A stretch of DNA of 64,000 nucleotides from Paracoccus onubensis (GTDB lineage: Bacteria > Pseudomonadota > Alphaproteobacteria > Rhodobacterales > Rhodobacteraceae). The position numbers were made by a program, and so were the translations under genes. The notes beneath the pieces are model-generated. The model was not told where the DNA came from. It was given only the letters and a program-made list of their open reading frames with translations, and searched no databases. The stretch is taken from assembly GCF_003591515.1 (NCBI RefSeq), contig NZ_QZCG01000011.1, positions 148,235 through 212,234 of the forward strand. Direction: 5' to 3'. Positions 7,423-16,768 of the stretch are shown one piece after another. Numbering within the stretch: position 1 is the first letter of the stretch; each line of letters starts with the position of its first letter.

Positions 7423-9479
7423 GCGATACCCAAGGTCCGATCAAACCGGCAAGCCCGGTGCGTAAAACTGCGGCACGGGCAGCGCAGGCCGGTGTCAATA
7501 TCGTATGGCTGGTGCCAATTCTGGCGCTGGTCGTGACGCTTGGCGTTGCATGGAATTCCTATGCCAATCGTGGTGCCCTGATCGAGGTTGAGTTTGCCGA
7601 TGCGACCGGCATCACGCCCGGGGAAACCGCCTTGCGCTTCCGCGAGATTACCGTTGGACAGGTTGAATCGGTCAGGTTCACACCGGATCTTTCCAAGGTC
7701 AGCGTTCAGATCCGTATCGATTCCGATGTGGCGCAATATATCGACGATCAGGCCAGTTTCTGGATCGTCCGCCCTCAGGTGACGGCTCAAGGGGTTACCC
7801 GGCTTGATACCGTGCTGTCGGGGGCGTTCATCGAGGGTTACTGGGATTCCGAGGTTTCTACCCGGGAAACGCATTTCACCGGACTCGAACGCCCTCCGCT
7901 GGTCCGCAGCGATGCCGAGGGAAGCTGGATCGTTCTGCGAATGACAAATGCCGATGGGATCTCGGAGGGTGCGCCGATCCTGTATCACGGGGTTCAGGTC
8001 GGCCAGATGGACAATATCCGCCTGGCCGAGGATGGCTCGGACATGGTGGTTGCCAATGCCTTTGTCGAGGCACCGCATGACAAGCGTCTGACGACTGCGA
8101 CAACCTTCTGGGATACGTCGGGTTTCTCGCTTTCCCTGGGCACGAGCGGGGTATCGTTCAATGTTAACTCTCTTGCGTCACTGCTGCAGGGCGGCGTTGC
8201 CTTTGACACGCTAGCCTCTGGTGGCAGGCAGGTCGAGACGGGGCAGGTCTTTACCGTCTACCCCGATGAAGACACCGCCAGAAGCAACATGTTCATCGAG
8301 GATCAGTCCGAACAGCTTCATCTGAATGTGCTGGTGGATAATTCCGTTTCCGGTCTTTCCAAAGGCTCGGACGTTCAGTTCTTCGGGCTCAAAGTCGGCA
8401 CGGTCACCAATATTTCCGTTTTCGTGCAAGAGCCGGATAACGAGGATATGCCGCCGGTCACTCTGCAAAGGGTAACGATCGCGGTTTCGCCCAGCAGGCT
8501 GGGGCTGGATACCGATGCGACGCCCGAGGATGCGCTTGAATTCCTGCAGGATTCGGTTCAGTCGGGCCTTCGCGCCCGGGTTGCCAGCACCGGCTTCTTC
8601 GGCAGTGCCCTGATGATCGAGCTGGTCAATATTCCGACCGCACCCGCGGCCGAGATCGATATGGACGCCAAACCCTACCCGATCGTTCCTGCGGTCGAGG
8701 GAGATCTGTCCAACTTCACGCAAACCGCCGAAGGATTCATGAACCGTATCGGTGATCTGCCGATCGAACAGGTGCTGGTATCCGCGACCGACATGATGGA
8801 CAGCATCACCGCAATCGCCAGCGCACCGGATACGAGGGCAATTCCCGAAACTCTGCGCAAAACCATTGACGAGGCACAGACGGCCCTGATCGATGTCACG
8901 ACGATCACGAAAGAGCTTCGTGAAAGCGGCGCGGCAAAGAATATGGGCACCATGGTCGACGAGGCAACCGCGGCCTTCATATCCGTCCAGGAGGCTGCTG
9001 ACGAAGTCCCTGCAATGGTGGAAGAAATCGATCAGATTGCCGCGAAGATCAACGAGGTGGATTTCGCGGCCATCGGCACTCAGGCAGAGGGCATATTGGC
9101 GGATCTCCGGGCGATGCTTGGCAGCGAGGATGCCGAAGCATTGCCGCGCAATCTGTCCAATACGCTTGAAGCCGCCGCGGGGCTGCTGAACGACCTGCGG
9201 GACGGCAATGCCACCGAAAGCCTGAACAGCGCGTTGAATTCGGCAAGTGTCGCCGCCGACGAAATCGCGAAAGCCGTTCAGGATCTGCCCGAACTGATCC
9301 AACGTCTGCAAGCCACCGCGGCGCGTGCCGATGCGGTTCTTGCGGCATATGGCAACCGTTCGGCATTCAATACCGAGGCCATCAACATGCTGCGCGAATT
9401 GCGCCGGGCGACGGAATCATTTGGCTCTCTGGCCCGCATGATCGAACGTAATCCGCGCGCCTTCATTCTGGGACGATGA
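7419..9479 (+). CDS. pqiB: PqiB, MCE-domain intermembrane lipid transport protein
   Basis: 686 residues. A single N-terminal membrane anchor lies at about 28-46 (VNIVWLVPILALVVTLGVAW). Three MCE/MlaD modules follow: the first near ITPGETALRFREITVGQVESV, the second near GISEGAPILYHGVQVGQMDNI, the third near GLSKGSDVQFFGLKVGTVTNI. From about residue 430 to the end is a long Ala/Glu-rich helical region. In E. coli PqiB the MCE rings and C-terminal coiled coil form a periplasm-spanning tunnel. It sits between pqiA and pqiC; the pqiC start is one base after its stop. Confidence 0.93.
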   Translation: MSDTQGPIKPASPVRKTAARAAQAGVNIVWLVPILALVVTLGVAWNSYANRGALIEVEFADATGITPGETALRFREITVGQVESVRFTPDLSKVSVQIRIDSDVAQYIDDQASFWIVRPQVTAQGVTRLDTVLSGAFIEGYWDSEVSTRETHFTGLERPPLVRSDAEGSWIVLRMTNADGISEGAPILYHGVQVGQMDNIRLAEDGSDMVVANAFVEAPHDKRLTTATTFWDTSGFSLSLGTSGVSFNVNSLASLLQGGVAFDTLASGGRQVETGQVFTVYPDEDTARSNMFIEDQSEQLHLNVLVDNSVSGLSKGSDVQFFGLKVGTVTNISVFVQEPDNEDMPPVTLQRVTIAVSPSRLGLDTDATPEDALEFLQDSVQSGLRARVASTGFFGSALMIELVNIPTAPAAEIDMDAKPYPIVPAVEGDLSNFTQTAEGFMNRIGDLPIEQVLVSATDMMDSITAIASAPDTRAIPETLRKTIDEAQTALIDVTTITKELRESGAAKNMGTMVDEATAAFISVQEAADEVPAMVEEIDQIAAKINEVDFAAIGTQAEGILADLRAMLGSEDAEALPRNLSNTLEAAAGLLNDLRDGNATESLNSALNSASVAADEIAKAVQDLPELIQRLQATAARADAVLAAYGNRSAFNTEAINMLRELRRATESFGSLARMIERNPRAFILGR

Positions 9480-9480
9480 C

Positions 9481-10125
9481 ATGAATACGAAGTTTCACCC
9501 GGTGCGTATTTCCGCCCTGCTGCTGGGCATGCTGCTGACGCTGACCGCCTGTTCGAATCCAGAGAAGACCGGCAGATTCCTGATCGATCCCCCTTCCGGA
9601 TCCGGACAGGTGCCGAACCGTCTGGGATCCGCAGAGCTCAAGGATGTGTCGCTGCCTGAATATGCCTCTGATCAAGAAGTGATGTGGCAGACCGAAGATG
9701 GCGCAATCCGTTCGAACCCCGACAATCTCTGGGCGGACAATCCCCAGCGCGCCTTCACCCTTGCCCTTGCGCGGGAAATCTCGGACATCTCGGGCGCGAC
9801 AGTCATCGGCGAGCCCTGGCCTCTGGCCGAGCCTCCGCAGCGCGAGCTTGTCGTCCGGGTCGAAAAGGCGCTTGCGCAGGCCGATGGGATCTATCGCCTG
9901 AGCGGGCGTTATTTCGTGTCGGATCAATCCAGCGGCGGCACGAATCATGCCCGCAGCTTCGATATTTCCGTTCCGCTGCAAGGAAATCAGCCCGCCGCGA
10001 TCGCGCGCGCGATGTCGCAGGCGATCGGCCAGCTTGCCGGGCAGATCGCCACTCTTGGCGGGCCGGGCCGGACGATTGCGACCAGCGCATCGCCTGATCC
10101 ATTTGCACTGGACCCGATTTTCTGA
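9481..10125 (+). CDS. pqiC: PqiC / ABC-type transport auxiliary lipoprotein
   Basis: 214 residues beginning with a lipoprotein signal peptide; the lipobox is LTAC (Cys at about residue 24, then SNP). The mature part resembles the PqiC/DUF330 family of periplasmic partners of MCE transporters (for example LVVRVEKALAQADGIYRLSGRYFV). In E. coli, PqiC is an outer-membrane lipoprotein that contacts the PqiB tip. Position as last gene of the Pqi operon supports this. Ser at +2 is compatible with outer-membrane sorting by the E. coli rule, which may not hold here. Confidence 0.85.
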   Translation: MNTKFHPVRISALLLGMLLTLTACSNPEKTGRFLIDPPSGSGQVPNRLGSAELKDVSLPEYASDQEVMWQTEDGAIRSNPDNLWADNPQRAFTLALAREISDISGATVIGEPWPLAEPPQRELVVRVEKALAQADGIYRLSGRYFVSDQSSGGTNHARSFDISVPLQGNQPAAIARAMSQAIGQLAGQIATLGGPGRTIATSASPDPFALDPIF

Positions 10126-10228
10126 TGAACAGGCCGCTGACCCGGTTTTGCGCGGATCTGCCCTTTCGTTCGGGCGTCTCGCGCCCCATATTGCGGGCAA
10201 CCGTTGATCTCAGCCGATTGGGGGCAAA

Positions 10229-11143
10229 ATGACCATGCTGTTCGATGGCGCCGATAACGCGCCACAGACTGGTGAATTCATCCGCGACGTGACCGAAGCC
10301 GATTTCATGGCCGAAGTTGTCGAGAAATCCATGGAAGTTCCGGTCGTCGTGGATTTCTGGGCGCCGTGGTGCGGCCCGTGCAAGACGCTTGGCCCACAGC
10401 TCGAGGCCGAAGTGGCGCGGCACAAAGGCCGGGTCCGCATGGCCAAGGTCAATATCGACGAAAACCAGATGATTGCCTCGCAATTGCGCGTGCAATCCGT
10501 TCCAACCGTCTATGCCTTCTTTCAGGGCCGCCCCGTGGATGCCTTTCAGGGCGCGGTTCCGCAAAGCCAGATCAAGCAATTCGTGGATAAGTTGGCAGCG
10601 CTTCCCGGTGACGACGGCGGTTTGTCCGAGGCACTTGCCGCAGCCGAGTCGATGCTTGACGAAGGCGCGGCAGGTGACGCGATCGAAACCTTTGCCGCCA
10701 TTATCGGCGAAGAGCCCGAGAATGCCGAGGCCTGGGGCGGCCTGATCCGCGCGCATCTGGCAGCCGGAGACGCGGCGGCTGCCGCTTCGACATTGCAGCA
10801 GGTGCCTGCCGGAATTGCCGAATCCGCACCGGTCGAGGCCGCGAAGGCACAACTGCAACTGGCCCAGCAAGCCGAGGATGCCGGTCCTATCGGTGATCTG
10901 CAGGCGCGTGTCGAGGCGAATCCCGACGATCAGGAAGCGCGGTTGGAATATGCCAGGGCGCTTCATGCTGCCGGTCAGGTCGAAGAGGCGGTGGATACGC
11001 TTCTGGACAGTTTCCGCCGCGACCGCGAATGGAATGATGGTGCGGCCAAGGCGCAGCTTCTGACGATTTTCGAAAGCCTCAAGCCGAATGATCCGATTGG
11101 CCAGAAGGGCCGCCGCCGGCTTTCCTCGCTGATCTTCGCGTGA
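10229..11143 (+). CDS. thioredoxin-TPR protein (CnoX-like co-chaperone)
   Basis: 304 residues from ATG 10229 with GGGG just upstream. Residues 20-125 are a thioredoxin domain with an intact WCGPC active site (Cys48, Cys51) and cis-Pro in QSVPTVYAFF. Residues 130-304 are helical TPR-like repeats. This is the CnoX (YbbN) architecture, a chaperedoxin that protects chlorinated or oxidised substrates and hands them to GroEL. E. coli CnoX lacks the redox pair, so the intact CxxC suggests real reductase activity here. The stop overlaps the next gene. Confidence 0.88.
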   Translation: MTMLFDGADNAPQTGEFIRDVTEADFMAEVVEKSMEVPVVVDFWAPWCGPCKTLGPQLEAEVARHKGRVRMAKVNIDENQMIASQLRVQSVPTVYAFFQGRPVDAFQGAVPQSQIKQFVDKLAALPGDDGGLSEALAAAESMLDEGAAGDAIETFAAIIGEEPENAEAWGGLIRAHLAAGDAAAAASTLQQVPAGIAESAPVEAAKAQLQLAQQAEDAGPIGDLQARVEANPDDQEARLEYARALHAAGQVEEAVDTLLDSFRRDREWNDGAAKAQLLTIFESLKPNDPIGQKGRRRLSSLIFA

Positions 11144-11769
11144 TGGCTTTCCGGTTCGATCTGCCCTCGCGGATCGCGCTGTTTCCGCTGGCCGAAGCGG
11201 TCATGCTGCCTCGCGCCAAACTGCCATTGCATGTTTTTGAGCCCCGTTATCTTCAGATGCTTGACGACACGCTGAAAACCGATCACCGGCTGATCGGTAT
11301 GATCCAACCCGTTGACGGCGGGCTGGCCGATATCGGTTGCGCGGGACGGCTTGTCGCCTTCTCTGAAAGCGACGACGGGCGGATGATGATAACATTGCGT
11401 GCCGTCTCGCGATTCCGCCTGACCGGGATCGAGGAAGGTTTCGCCCCATATCAGCAAGCGCAGATAGATTGGGCGGAATTCGCGCGGGATCTTGGCGGGC
11501 CGGAATTCGATCCCGACCTTGACCGCCCGGCTTTACTGGACAGGCTGTGCCGTTATGCCGAGTTGCGCCAGCTTTCGACCGATCTGAAAGAGGCGGGGAA
11601 AGCTGCCGACGAAGTCCTGATCAACGCATTTTCAATGCTGTTGCCCTTTTCACCGGGCGAAAAGCAGGCTTTGCTTGAAACCCGAACCCTGACCGAGCGC
11701 CGGGAACTTCTTGAGGGGCTGATCGACTATGCCCTTCGTTGCGGCGAAAGTGACGAGCCTTTGCAATGA
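11143..11769 (+). CDS. LON peptidase substrate-binding (N-terminal) domain protein
   Basis: 208 residues from ATG 11143, which overlaps the preceding TGA; a GTG three bases earlier is possible. The sequence [28 protein letters not shown] is the characteristic start of the Lon N-terminal (PUA-like) domain. No AAA or protease domain follows, so this is a stand-alone Lon-N protein as found in many alphaproteobacteria. Its role is unclear. It lies between the CnoX-like gene and the Trm112-like gene in an overlapping run, hinting at protein quality control. Confidence 0.87.
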   Translation: MAFRFDLPSRIALFPLAEAVMLPRAKLPLHVFEPRYLQMLDDTLKTDHRLIGMIQPVDGGLADIGCAGRLVAFSESDDGRMMITLRAVSRFRLTGIEEGFAPYQQAQIDWAEFARDLGGPEFDPDLDRPALLDRLCRYAELRQLSTDLKEAGKAADEVLINAFSMLLPFSPGEKQALLETRTLTERRELLEGLIDYALRCGESDEPLQ

Positions 11770-11960
11770 CAGATAAAGCGTGCCCCGAATTCGACCGCCA
11801 CATGCTGGAGGCCCTTGTATGTCCAGTGACCCATACGGCGCTGCATTACGACCGCGACCGGCAGGAACTTGTGTCGAAAGCCGCGGGGCTGGCATTTCCG
11901 ATCCATGCGGGCATCCCGATCATGCTGATCGACGAGGCTCGCCAGATCAAGGCGGATTAA
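11766..11960 (+). CDS. Trm112 family protein
   Basis: 64 residues with the Trm112/UPF0434 pattern: [18 protein letters not shown] near the start and [16 protein letters not shown] near the end. In eukaryotes Trm112 activates methyltransferases; the bacterial single-domain proteins are mostly uncharacterised. Only one Cys is present in the first motif (LVCPVTH), so the zinc-binding CxxC is incomplete. The start overlaps the Lon-N stop by four bases (11766-11769). Confidence 0.85.
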   Translation: MTDKACPEFDRHMLEALVCPVTHTALHYDRDRQELVSKAAGLAFPIHAGIPIMLIDEARQIKAD

Positions 11961-11967
11961 GCATCTG

Positions 11968-12642
11968 ATGGCACTCGACCGCCCTTCCCTGCCTTTGTGG
12001 ATCAGGATGCTGATCGTCTCGTGCTGTGCGATCGAGGCGGCTTTTTGGCTGGCTCCGATTGTGGGGTTCGATCAGCCGTTGCGGGCGATGGCAAATCTGG
12101 TCGGTGCGTTCTGGCCGCCGGTTTTCCAAAGCGGGAAAGGTCTGTATCCGGGTCAGTCCATCGCAATGTTCCTGACCTATGGGCTGTTGCATGGCGGATT
12201 GATGCATCTGGCGATGAACATGTTTTCCCTTGCCGCGGTGGCAAGGGAACTTGCCCGCTTCATGCGTCCCCTGCGGATGGGTCTGGTCTATCTTGTTTCA
12301 CAGGTTGCCGCTGCCCTGGCATTTGCCTGGATGTCTTCACTGACGGCGCCGATGGTTGGCGCGTCCGGTGCGATTTTCGGGCTTGCCGGTGCGTTGATCG
12401 GTCAGGCAATCAAGTGGCGTCTTCATAACGCGATGTCGATGCGACCGATCTGGCGGACGGTGCTGATCATCGGCGGGCTGAACGTCGCCCTGACTTTCGC
12501 TGTGCCCAATATCGCATGGCAGGCGCATCTGGGCGGAACCGTGGCGGGTTTTGTTCTGGGGCTTCTGCTGCCGCTGAGACCGGAATTCAAGCGACCGCGC
12601 CGGTCGCGTTTTCCAACGGTAAATCCACCGAATACGCGATAA
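11968..12642 (+). CDS. rhomboid family intramembrane serine protease
   Basis: 224 residues with six hydrophobic segments. The catalytic residues are visible: Ser133 in GASGAIFG and His187 in WQAHLGGTVAGF. The HxxxN motif of the family is present (His80 to Asn84, in HLAMNM). Rhomboids cut single-pass membrane proteins within the bilayer. The gene begins seven bases after the Trm112-like gene, so it probably ends the same operon. The basic tail (KRPRRSRF) is cytoplasmic by the positive-inside rule. The substrate is unknown. Confidence 0.92.
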   Translation: MALDRPSLPLWIRMLIVSCCAIEAAFWLAPIVGFDQPLRAMANLVGAFWPPVFQSGKGLYPGQSIAMFLTYGLLHGGLMHLAMNMFSLAAVARELARFMRPLRMGLVYLVSQVAAALAFAWMSSLTAPMVGASGAIFGLAGALIGQAIKWRLHNAMSMRPIWRTVLIIGGLNVALTFAVPNIAWQAHLGGTVAGFVLGLLLPLRPEFKRPRRSRFPTVNPPNTR

Positions 12643-12792
12643 AGGGCAGGGATCAGGCGGGCTGATTTATCGGAATGATCATCGGCGGGCCTTGATTCCG
12701 GGTGGGGATATGGCGGCAGTGAAAGCATCGCATTCCGCGTCCATTCAATGCAGAGACATACTCCAGAGCGCATCACGCCTCCCGGATCGCTT

Positions 12793-12896
12793 CCCCTTCT
12801 TCTTTGTCCAAATACCTCGGGGTCGCCGGCGGGTCGCGCCACTGGTTCGAGAGACCTGCCGGCGACGGGGCGGCGCCCCAGGCCGTAGCGGGACGC
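12793..12896 (+). repeat. dispersed modular repeat, copy A
   Basis: The most complete copy. It has the constant box (CTTCTTTGTCCAAATACCTC at about 12799-12818). Hairpin 1 has arms GTCGCCGGC (12822-12830) and GCCGGCGAC (12858-12866), continued by a G-T pair and GGTC/GACC around a 17-base loop. Hairpin 2 is GGGGC-GGC-GCCCC at 12867-12879, and the copy ends GGGACGC. Related copies lie at 25497-25589, 33227-33330, 41277-41338 and 63963-64000. Confidence 0.85.
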
Positions 12897-12941
12897 AAAT
12901 AACCGGCGTTTCCGGTTCAACGCGACCTGTTCTAATCGGAA

Positions 12942-12959
12942 GCGGACGCGAACGTCCGC
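12942..12959 (-). terminator. putative terminator hairpin downstream of cysNC
   Basis: Read on the minus strand: GCGGACG, a TTCG tetraloop, CGTCCGC, then TTCC. The seven-base-pair stem capped by UUCG is very stable. It sits 24 bases after the cysNC stop. The T-tract is short, so termination may be partial. Confidence 0.5.
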
Positions 12960-12983
12960 CTCCATGATACAAAGCGATATCCG

Positions 12984-14906
12984 TCAGCGCGATGACTTGA
13001 GGATATAATCGACCACCTTTTCGGCGGCTTCTTCGGCACTCAGCTCGACTGTGTTGACGGTCAGCTCTGCGGTTTCGGGCGCTTCATAGGGACTGTCTAT
13101 GCCGGTAAAGTTCTTCAGCTCGCCTGCGCGAGCCTTCTTGTACAGACCTTTGACGTCGCGCTGCTCGGCGACTTCAAGCGGCGTGTCCACATAGACCTCG
13201 ACGAACTCGCCATTGGTCAGAAGTTCCCGGACCATCCGCCGCTCGGAACGGAAGGGCGAGATGAACGCCGTCAGCACGATCAGTCCGGCATCGGTCATCA
13301 GCCGCGAGACTTCGCCCACGCGGCGGATGTTTTCGACCCTGTCCGCATCGGTAAAGCCCAGATCGCGGTTCAGACCGTGGCGAACGTTGTCGCCATCCAG
13401 AAGGAATGTGTGCTTGCCAAGCGCATGCAGCTTCTTCTCGACGATATTGGCGATGGTCGATTTGCCCGAACCCGAAAGCCCGGTGAACCAGACCACAGCG
13501 GCCTTCTGGTTCTTGAGCGAAGCATGTGCGTCACGGTCCACATCGACGGCCTGCCAGTGGATGTTCTGGCTGCGACGCAGGGCGAATTTGATCATCCCCG
13601 CCGCGACTGTGGCATTCGTCATGCGGTCGATCAGGATGAAGCCGCCAAGATCCGGGTTCTTGTCATAAGCCTCGAACGGGATCGCCCGGTCGGTCGAGAT
13701 ATTGACCGCGCCGATCGCGTTCAACCCCAGCGTCTTCGATGCCAGATGCTCAAGCGTGTTGACGTTCACCTCGTATTTCGGCTCGGTCACGGTCGCGGTG
13801 ACGCTTTGCGTGCCGATCTTGAGGATATAGGGACGGCCCGGCAGCATTTCCTCTTCGGACATCCAGACCAGCGTTGCCTCGAACTGGTCGGCGACCTCGC
13901 AGGGTTCATCGGATTTCACGATCACATCGCCGCGTGAACAGTCGATCTCGTCTTCGAAGGTCAGCGTCACGGACTGTCCGGCAATCGCCTGATCCAGATT
14001 GCCGTCATAGGTGACGATGGATTTGACGCGCGTGGTCTTGCCCGAGGGCAGAACCCGGATCGCGTCGCCCGGACGCACCACACCCGCGCCGATAAAGCCG
14101 GCAAAGCCGCGGAAATCCAGATTGGGACGGTTCACCCATTGCACGGCCATGCGGAACGGATGGTCCTGCATGCGCGCATCACTGATCGGAGCCTGCTCCA
14201 GATGGCCCAGCAGGGTCGGACCCTGGAACCAGGCCATATGTTCGCTTTTGGTGACGATATTATCGCCTTTCAGCCCCGAAATCGGGATCGGAAGAAAGCT
14301 TTCCATGCCGATCTGCTTGGCGAAATGCGAATATTCGCCGACGATCTCGTAGAACCGCTCGGCCGAGTAATCGACCAGATCCATCTTGTTGATCGCCAGC
14401 ACGACATTACGGATGCCAAGCTGGTTCACAAGATAGCTGTGACGCTTGGTCTGCGTCAGCACACCCTGACGCGCATCGATCAGGATCACGGCCAGATCGG
14501 CGGTCGAGGCGCCGGTCACCATGTTGCGGGTATATTGCTCGTGGCCGGGCGTATCGGCGACGATGAATTTCCGCTTGTCGGTGGCGAAGAAGCGATATGC
14601 CACGTCAATGGTGATGCCCTGTTCGCGCTCGGCGGCAAGACCATCGACCAGAAGCGCGAAATCGATCTCGCCTGCCTGCGTGCCGACATTTTTCGAGTCG
14701 TTCTCCAGACTGGCAAGCTGATCCTCGAAGATCATCTTGCTATCGTAAAGCAACCGCCCGATCAGCGTCGATTTGCCGTCATCGACCGAGCCGCAGGTAA
14801 TGAAGCGCAGCATGGTCTTGTGCTGATGCTTCAGCAAATAGGCGTCGATATCCTCGGCGATCAGTGTATCGGTGAGGTATACGGGATCTTTGGTATCCAG
14901 GGTCAT
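12984..14906 (-). CDS. cysNC: bifunctional sulfate adenylyltransferase subunit 1 / adenylylsulfate kinase
   Basis: 640 residues. The N-terminal two-thirds is the CysN GTPase: Walker [10 protein letters not shown] (39-47), [12 protein letters not shown] and NKMDLVDYS. From about residue 470 an APS kinase (CysC) is fused, with Walker [10 protein letters not shown] (about 476-484) and [15 protein letters not shown]. CysN powers formation of adenylylsulfate by CysD through GTP hydrolysis, and the CysC part makes PAPS. The fusion resembles rhizobial NodQ, but the context indicates assimilation rather than nodulation. The start overlaps the cysD stop (ATGA at 14904-14908). Confidence 0.96.
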   Translation of the reverse strand: MTLDTKDPVYLTDTLIAEDIDAYLLKHQHKTMLRFITCGSVDDGKSTLIGRLLYDSKMIFEDQLASLENDSKNVGTQAGEIDFALLVDGLAAEREQGITIDVAYRFFATDKRKFIVADTPGHEQYTRNMVTGASTADLAVILIDARQGVLTQTKRHSYLVNQLGIRNVVLAINKMDLVDYSAERFYEIVGEYSHFAKQIGMESFLPIPISGLKGDNIVTKSEHMAWFQGPTLLGHLEQAPISDARMQDHPFRMAVQWVNRPNLDFRGFAGFIGAGVVRPGDAIRVLPSGKTTRVKSIVTYDGNLDQAIAGQSVTLTFEDEIDCSRGDVIVKSDEPCEVADQFEATLVWMSEEEMLPGRPYILKIGTQSVTATVTEPKYEVNVNTLEHLASKTLGLNAIGAVNISTDRAIPFEAYDKNPDLGGFILIDRMTNATVAAGMIKFALRRSQNIHWQAVDVDRDAHASLKNQKAAVVWFTGLSGSGKSTIANIVEKKLHALGKHTFLLDGDNVRHGLNRDLGFTDADRVENIRRVGEVSRLMTDAGLIVLTAFISPFRSERRMVRELLTNGEFVEVYVDTPLEVAEQRDVKGLYKKARAGELKNFTGIDSPYEAPETAELTVNTVELSAEEAAEKVVDYILKSSR

Positions 14907-15841
14907 CAGAAATACCCCTCTTGTTTCTTTTTCTCCATCGAGGCGGCGCTATCGTGGTCGATCGCGCGTCCCTGACGTTCGGACGTGGTGGTCAGCAGCA
15001 TTTCCTGAATGACCTCGGGCAAAGTCTTCGCTTCGGATTCAACCGCGCCGGTCAGCGGATAGCAGCCAAGCGTCCGGAAGCGCACCGATTTCATTTGCGG
15101 AACTTCACCTTCGTTCAGCCGGAAACGGTCGTCATCCACCATGATCAGCAATCCGTCACGCTCGACCACCGGACGAGGCTCCGAAAAATAGAGCGGCACG
15201 ATCTCGATGCCTTCCAGATGGATATATTGCCAGATGTCCAGCTCGGTCCAGTTCGACAGCGGGAAGACCCGGATCGATTCGCCCTTCGCCTTGCGGGTGT
15301 TGTACTGCCGCCAAAGCTCGGGCCGCTGGTTCTTCGGGTCCCAGCGATGATTGGCCGAGCGGAACGAGAAGATCCGCTCTTTCGCGCGGGATTTCTCTTC
15401 ATCGCGACGGGCGCCGCCGAAAGCGACGTCGAAATTATACTTGGTCAATGCCTGTTTCAGACCGTCGGTCTTCCACATATCGGTGTGCAGGCTGCCGTGA
15501 TCGAACGGGTTGATGCCTTTCTCGACAGCTTCGGGATTGTGATGCACGATCAGCTTCATCCCGGCATCTTCGGCCGCGCGGTCGCGCAACTCGTACATGG
15601 CGCGGAACTTCCACGTCGTGTCGACATGCATCAGCGGGAAAGGCGGAGGGGCCGGATAAAACGCCTTCTTCGCCAGATGCAGCATACAGGCGGAATCCTT
15701 GCCTACGGAATATAACATCACGGGGTTGTCGGCATTTGCCACAACCTCGCGCATAATGTGAATGCTTTCAGCTTCAAGACGCTGCAAATGAGTCAGCGTT
15801 GCCGTGCTGAGTTCAGGTTCAGTGGCGGGCTGGGTTGTCAT
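14906..15841 (-). CDS. cysD: sulfate adenylyltransferase subunit 2
   Basis: 311 residues from ATG 15841. An upstream in-frame start would add 11 residues, but the chosen start gives the normal CysD length and has AAAGAG upstream. The PP-loop ATP pyrophosphatase motif is [14 protein letters not shown]. The C-terminal part contains the family-typical [17 protein letters not shown] and [18 protein letters not shown]. CysD adenylylates sulfate using ATP, together with the GTPase CysN encoded directly downstream. The 171-base upstream region contains a striking inverted repeat (15909-15934). Confidence 0.95.
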   Translation of the reverse strand: MTTQPATEPELSTATLTHLQRLEAESIHIMREVVANADNPVMLYSVGKDSACMLHLAKKAFYPAPPPFPLMHVDTTWKFRAMYELRDRAAEDAGMKLIVHHNPEAVEKGINPFDHGSLHTDMWKTDGLKQALTKYNFDVAFGGARRDEEKSRAKERIFSFRSANHRWDPKNQRPELWRQYNTRKAKGESIRVFPLSNWTELDIWQYIHLEGIEIVPLYFSEPRPVVERDGLLIMVDDDRFRLNEGEVPQMKSVRFRTLGCYPLTGAVESEAKTLPEVIQEMLLTTTSERQGRAIDHDSAASMEKKKQEGYF

Positions 15842-15908
15842 GGCTATAACTCTTTGTCCTATGCGGTCTGGCATGTGGCAGATCTGGGCGATAATACCAA
15901 GGGGGTGC

Positions 15909-15934
15909 AGCAGAATTACGCTTAAGATTCTGCT
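15909..15934. promoter_or_regulatory. candidate operator upstream of cysD
   Basis: Perfect inverted repeat AGCAGAAT (15909-15916), 10 bases, ATTCTGCT (15927-15934). Half-site centres are 18 bases apart, about two helical turns, as for a dimeric regulator. It lies 68-93 bases upstream of the cysD start. An overlapping TTAAG-N6-CTTAA palindrome covers 15922-15937. The regulator is unknown. Confidence 0.45.
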
Positions 15935-16012
15935 TAAATCGGCAAAGTTTGTGTAAACTCTTCATGATTTGAGTGGCTTCGACCTGGTTGCGGTTCATGG
16001 CCGGAATGCGGC

Positions 16013-16768
16013 CTAGTCAAATCGCTTGACCTCGATTCCGGCGTCGGTCAGGGTTTTCTTCACTGTTGCGGCCATAGCCACCGCCTGCGCAGAATCGCCG
16101 TGGACGCAAATCGTGTCGATTCGGCACGGTATGCGTTTGCCGCTGCCGGTGATGATCGCGCCCTCGCGGATCATCTCGACCATGCGTTTCCCCGCCTCGT
16201 CCGGATCGTGCAGCACCGCTCCGGGCTGGCCGCGATCGACCAGTGAGGCATCGTCGTTATACGCCCGGTCCGCGAAAATCTCGGAAGCATATGCCGCGCC
16301 CAGATCGCGCGCCGCAGCCTCCAGTGCCGTACCGGCCAGCACGACAAGGACCAGTGACGGATCGACCTTCAGGACGGCATCATAGCAGATGCGGGCAAGC
16401 TCGGGCTCGTCCGTGGCCATGTTCGACAGCGCCCCGTGCAGTTTCAGATGCCGCAGCTCCACGCCCGCCATGCGCGCCATACCGATGGCCGCGCCGACCT
16501 GATAGGCAACCATGTTTCCCAGTTCTTCCGCGCCCAGCCGGATGCGCCGGCGGCCAAATCCCTGCAGATCGGCGAATCCCGGATGGGCGCCGATACCGAC
16601 GCCGCGAGCATGGGCAAGACTCATGGTGCGGGCCATCACATCAGGGTCTCCGGCATGAAAACCGCAGGCGATATTGGCCGAGGTGACGATATCCAGAAGC
16701 GCATTGTCATCGCCCATCACCCACGGCCCGAAACTTTCGCCCATATCGGAATTGAGATCGACACGCAT
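16013..16768 (-). CDS. pxpA: 5-oxoprolinase subunit A (LamB/YcsF family)
   Basis: 251 residues from ATG 16768; the adjacent ATG at 16771 is also possible, but GGAGG spacing favours the inner one. The sequence MRVDLNSDMGESFGPW and SANIACGFHAGDP is diagnostic of PxpA/YcsF. With PxpB and PxpC it forms the prokaryotic ATP-dependent 5-oxoprolinase that opens pyroglutamate to glutamate, removing a damage product of glutamine and glutamate. It overlaps the pxpC stop, so the transcription order is pxpB-pxpC-pxpA. Confidence 0.94.
   Translation of the reverse strand: MRVDLNSDMGESFGPWVMGDDNALLDIVTSANIACGFHAGDPDVMARTMSLAHARGVGIGAHPGFADLQGFGRRRIRLGAEELGNMVAYQVGAAIGMARMAGVELRHLKLHGALSNMATDEPELARICYDAVLKVDPSLVLVVLAGTALEAAARDLGAAYASEIFADRAYNDDASLVDRGQPGAVLHDPDEAGKRMVEMIREGAIITGSGKRIPCRIDTICVHGDSAQAVAMAATVKKTLTDAGIEVKRFD

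Larger units (their letters stand above)
12643..12983. other. gene-free gap between convergent genes
   Basis: 341 bases between the rhomboid stop and the cysNC stop. It holds one copy of the dispersed modular repeat (12793-12896) and a hairpin (12942-12959) that may terminate cysNC transcription. The remaining 150 bases next to the rhomboid gene show no convincing ORF, promoter or RNA gene. Confidence 0.7.

Noticed and set aside
12836..12866. GGTTCGA flanked by inverted arms resembles a tRNA T-loop
   Set aside because: It is the loop of hairpin 1 of the modular repeat and recurs in other copies. No acceptor, D or anticodon arms surround it.
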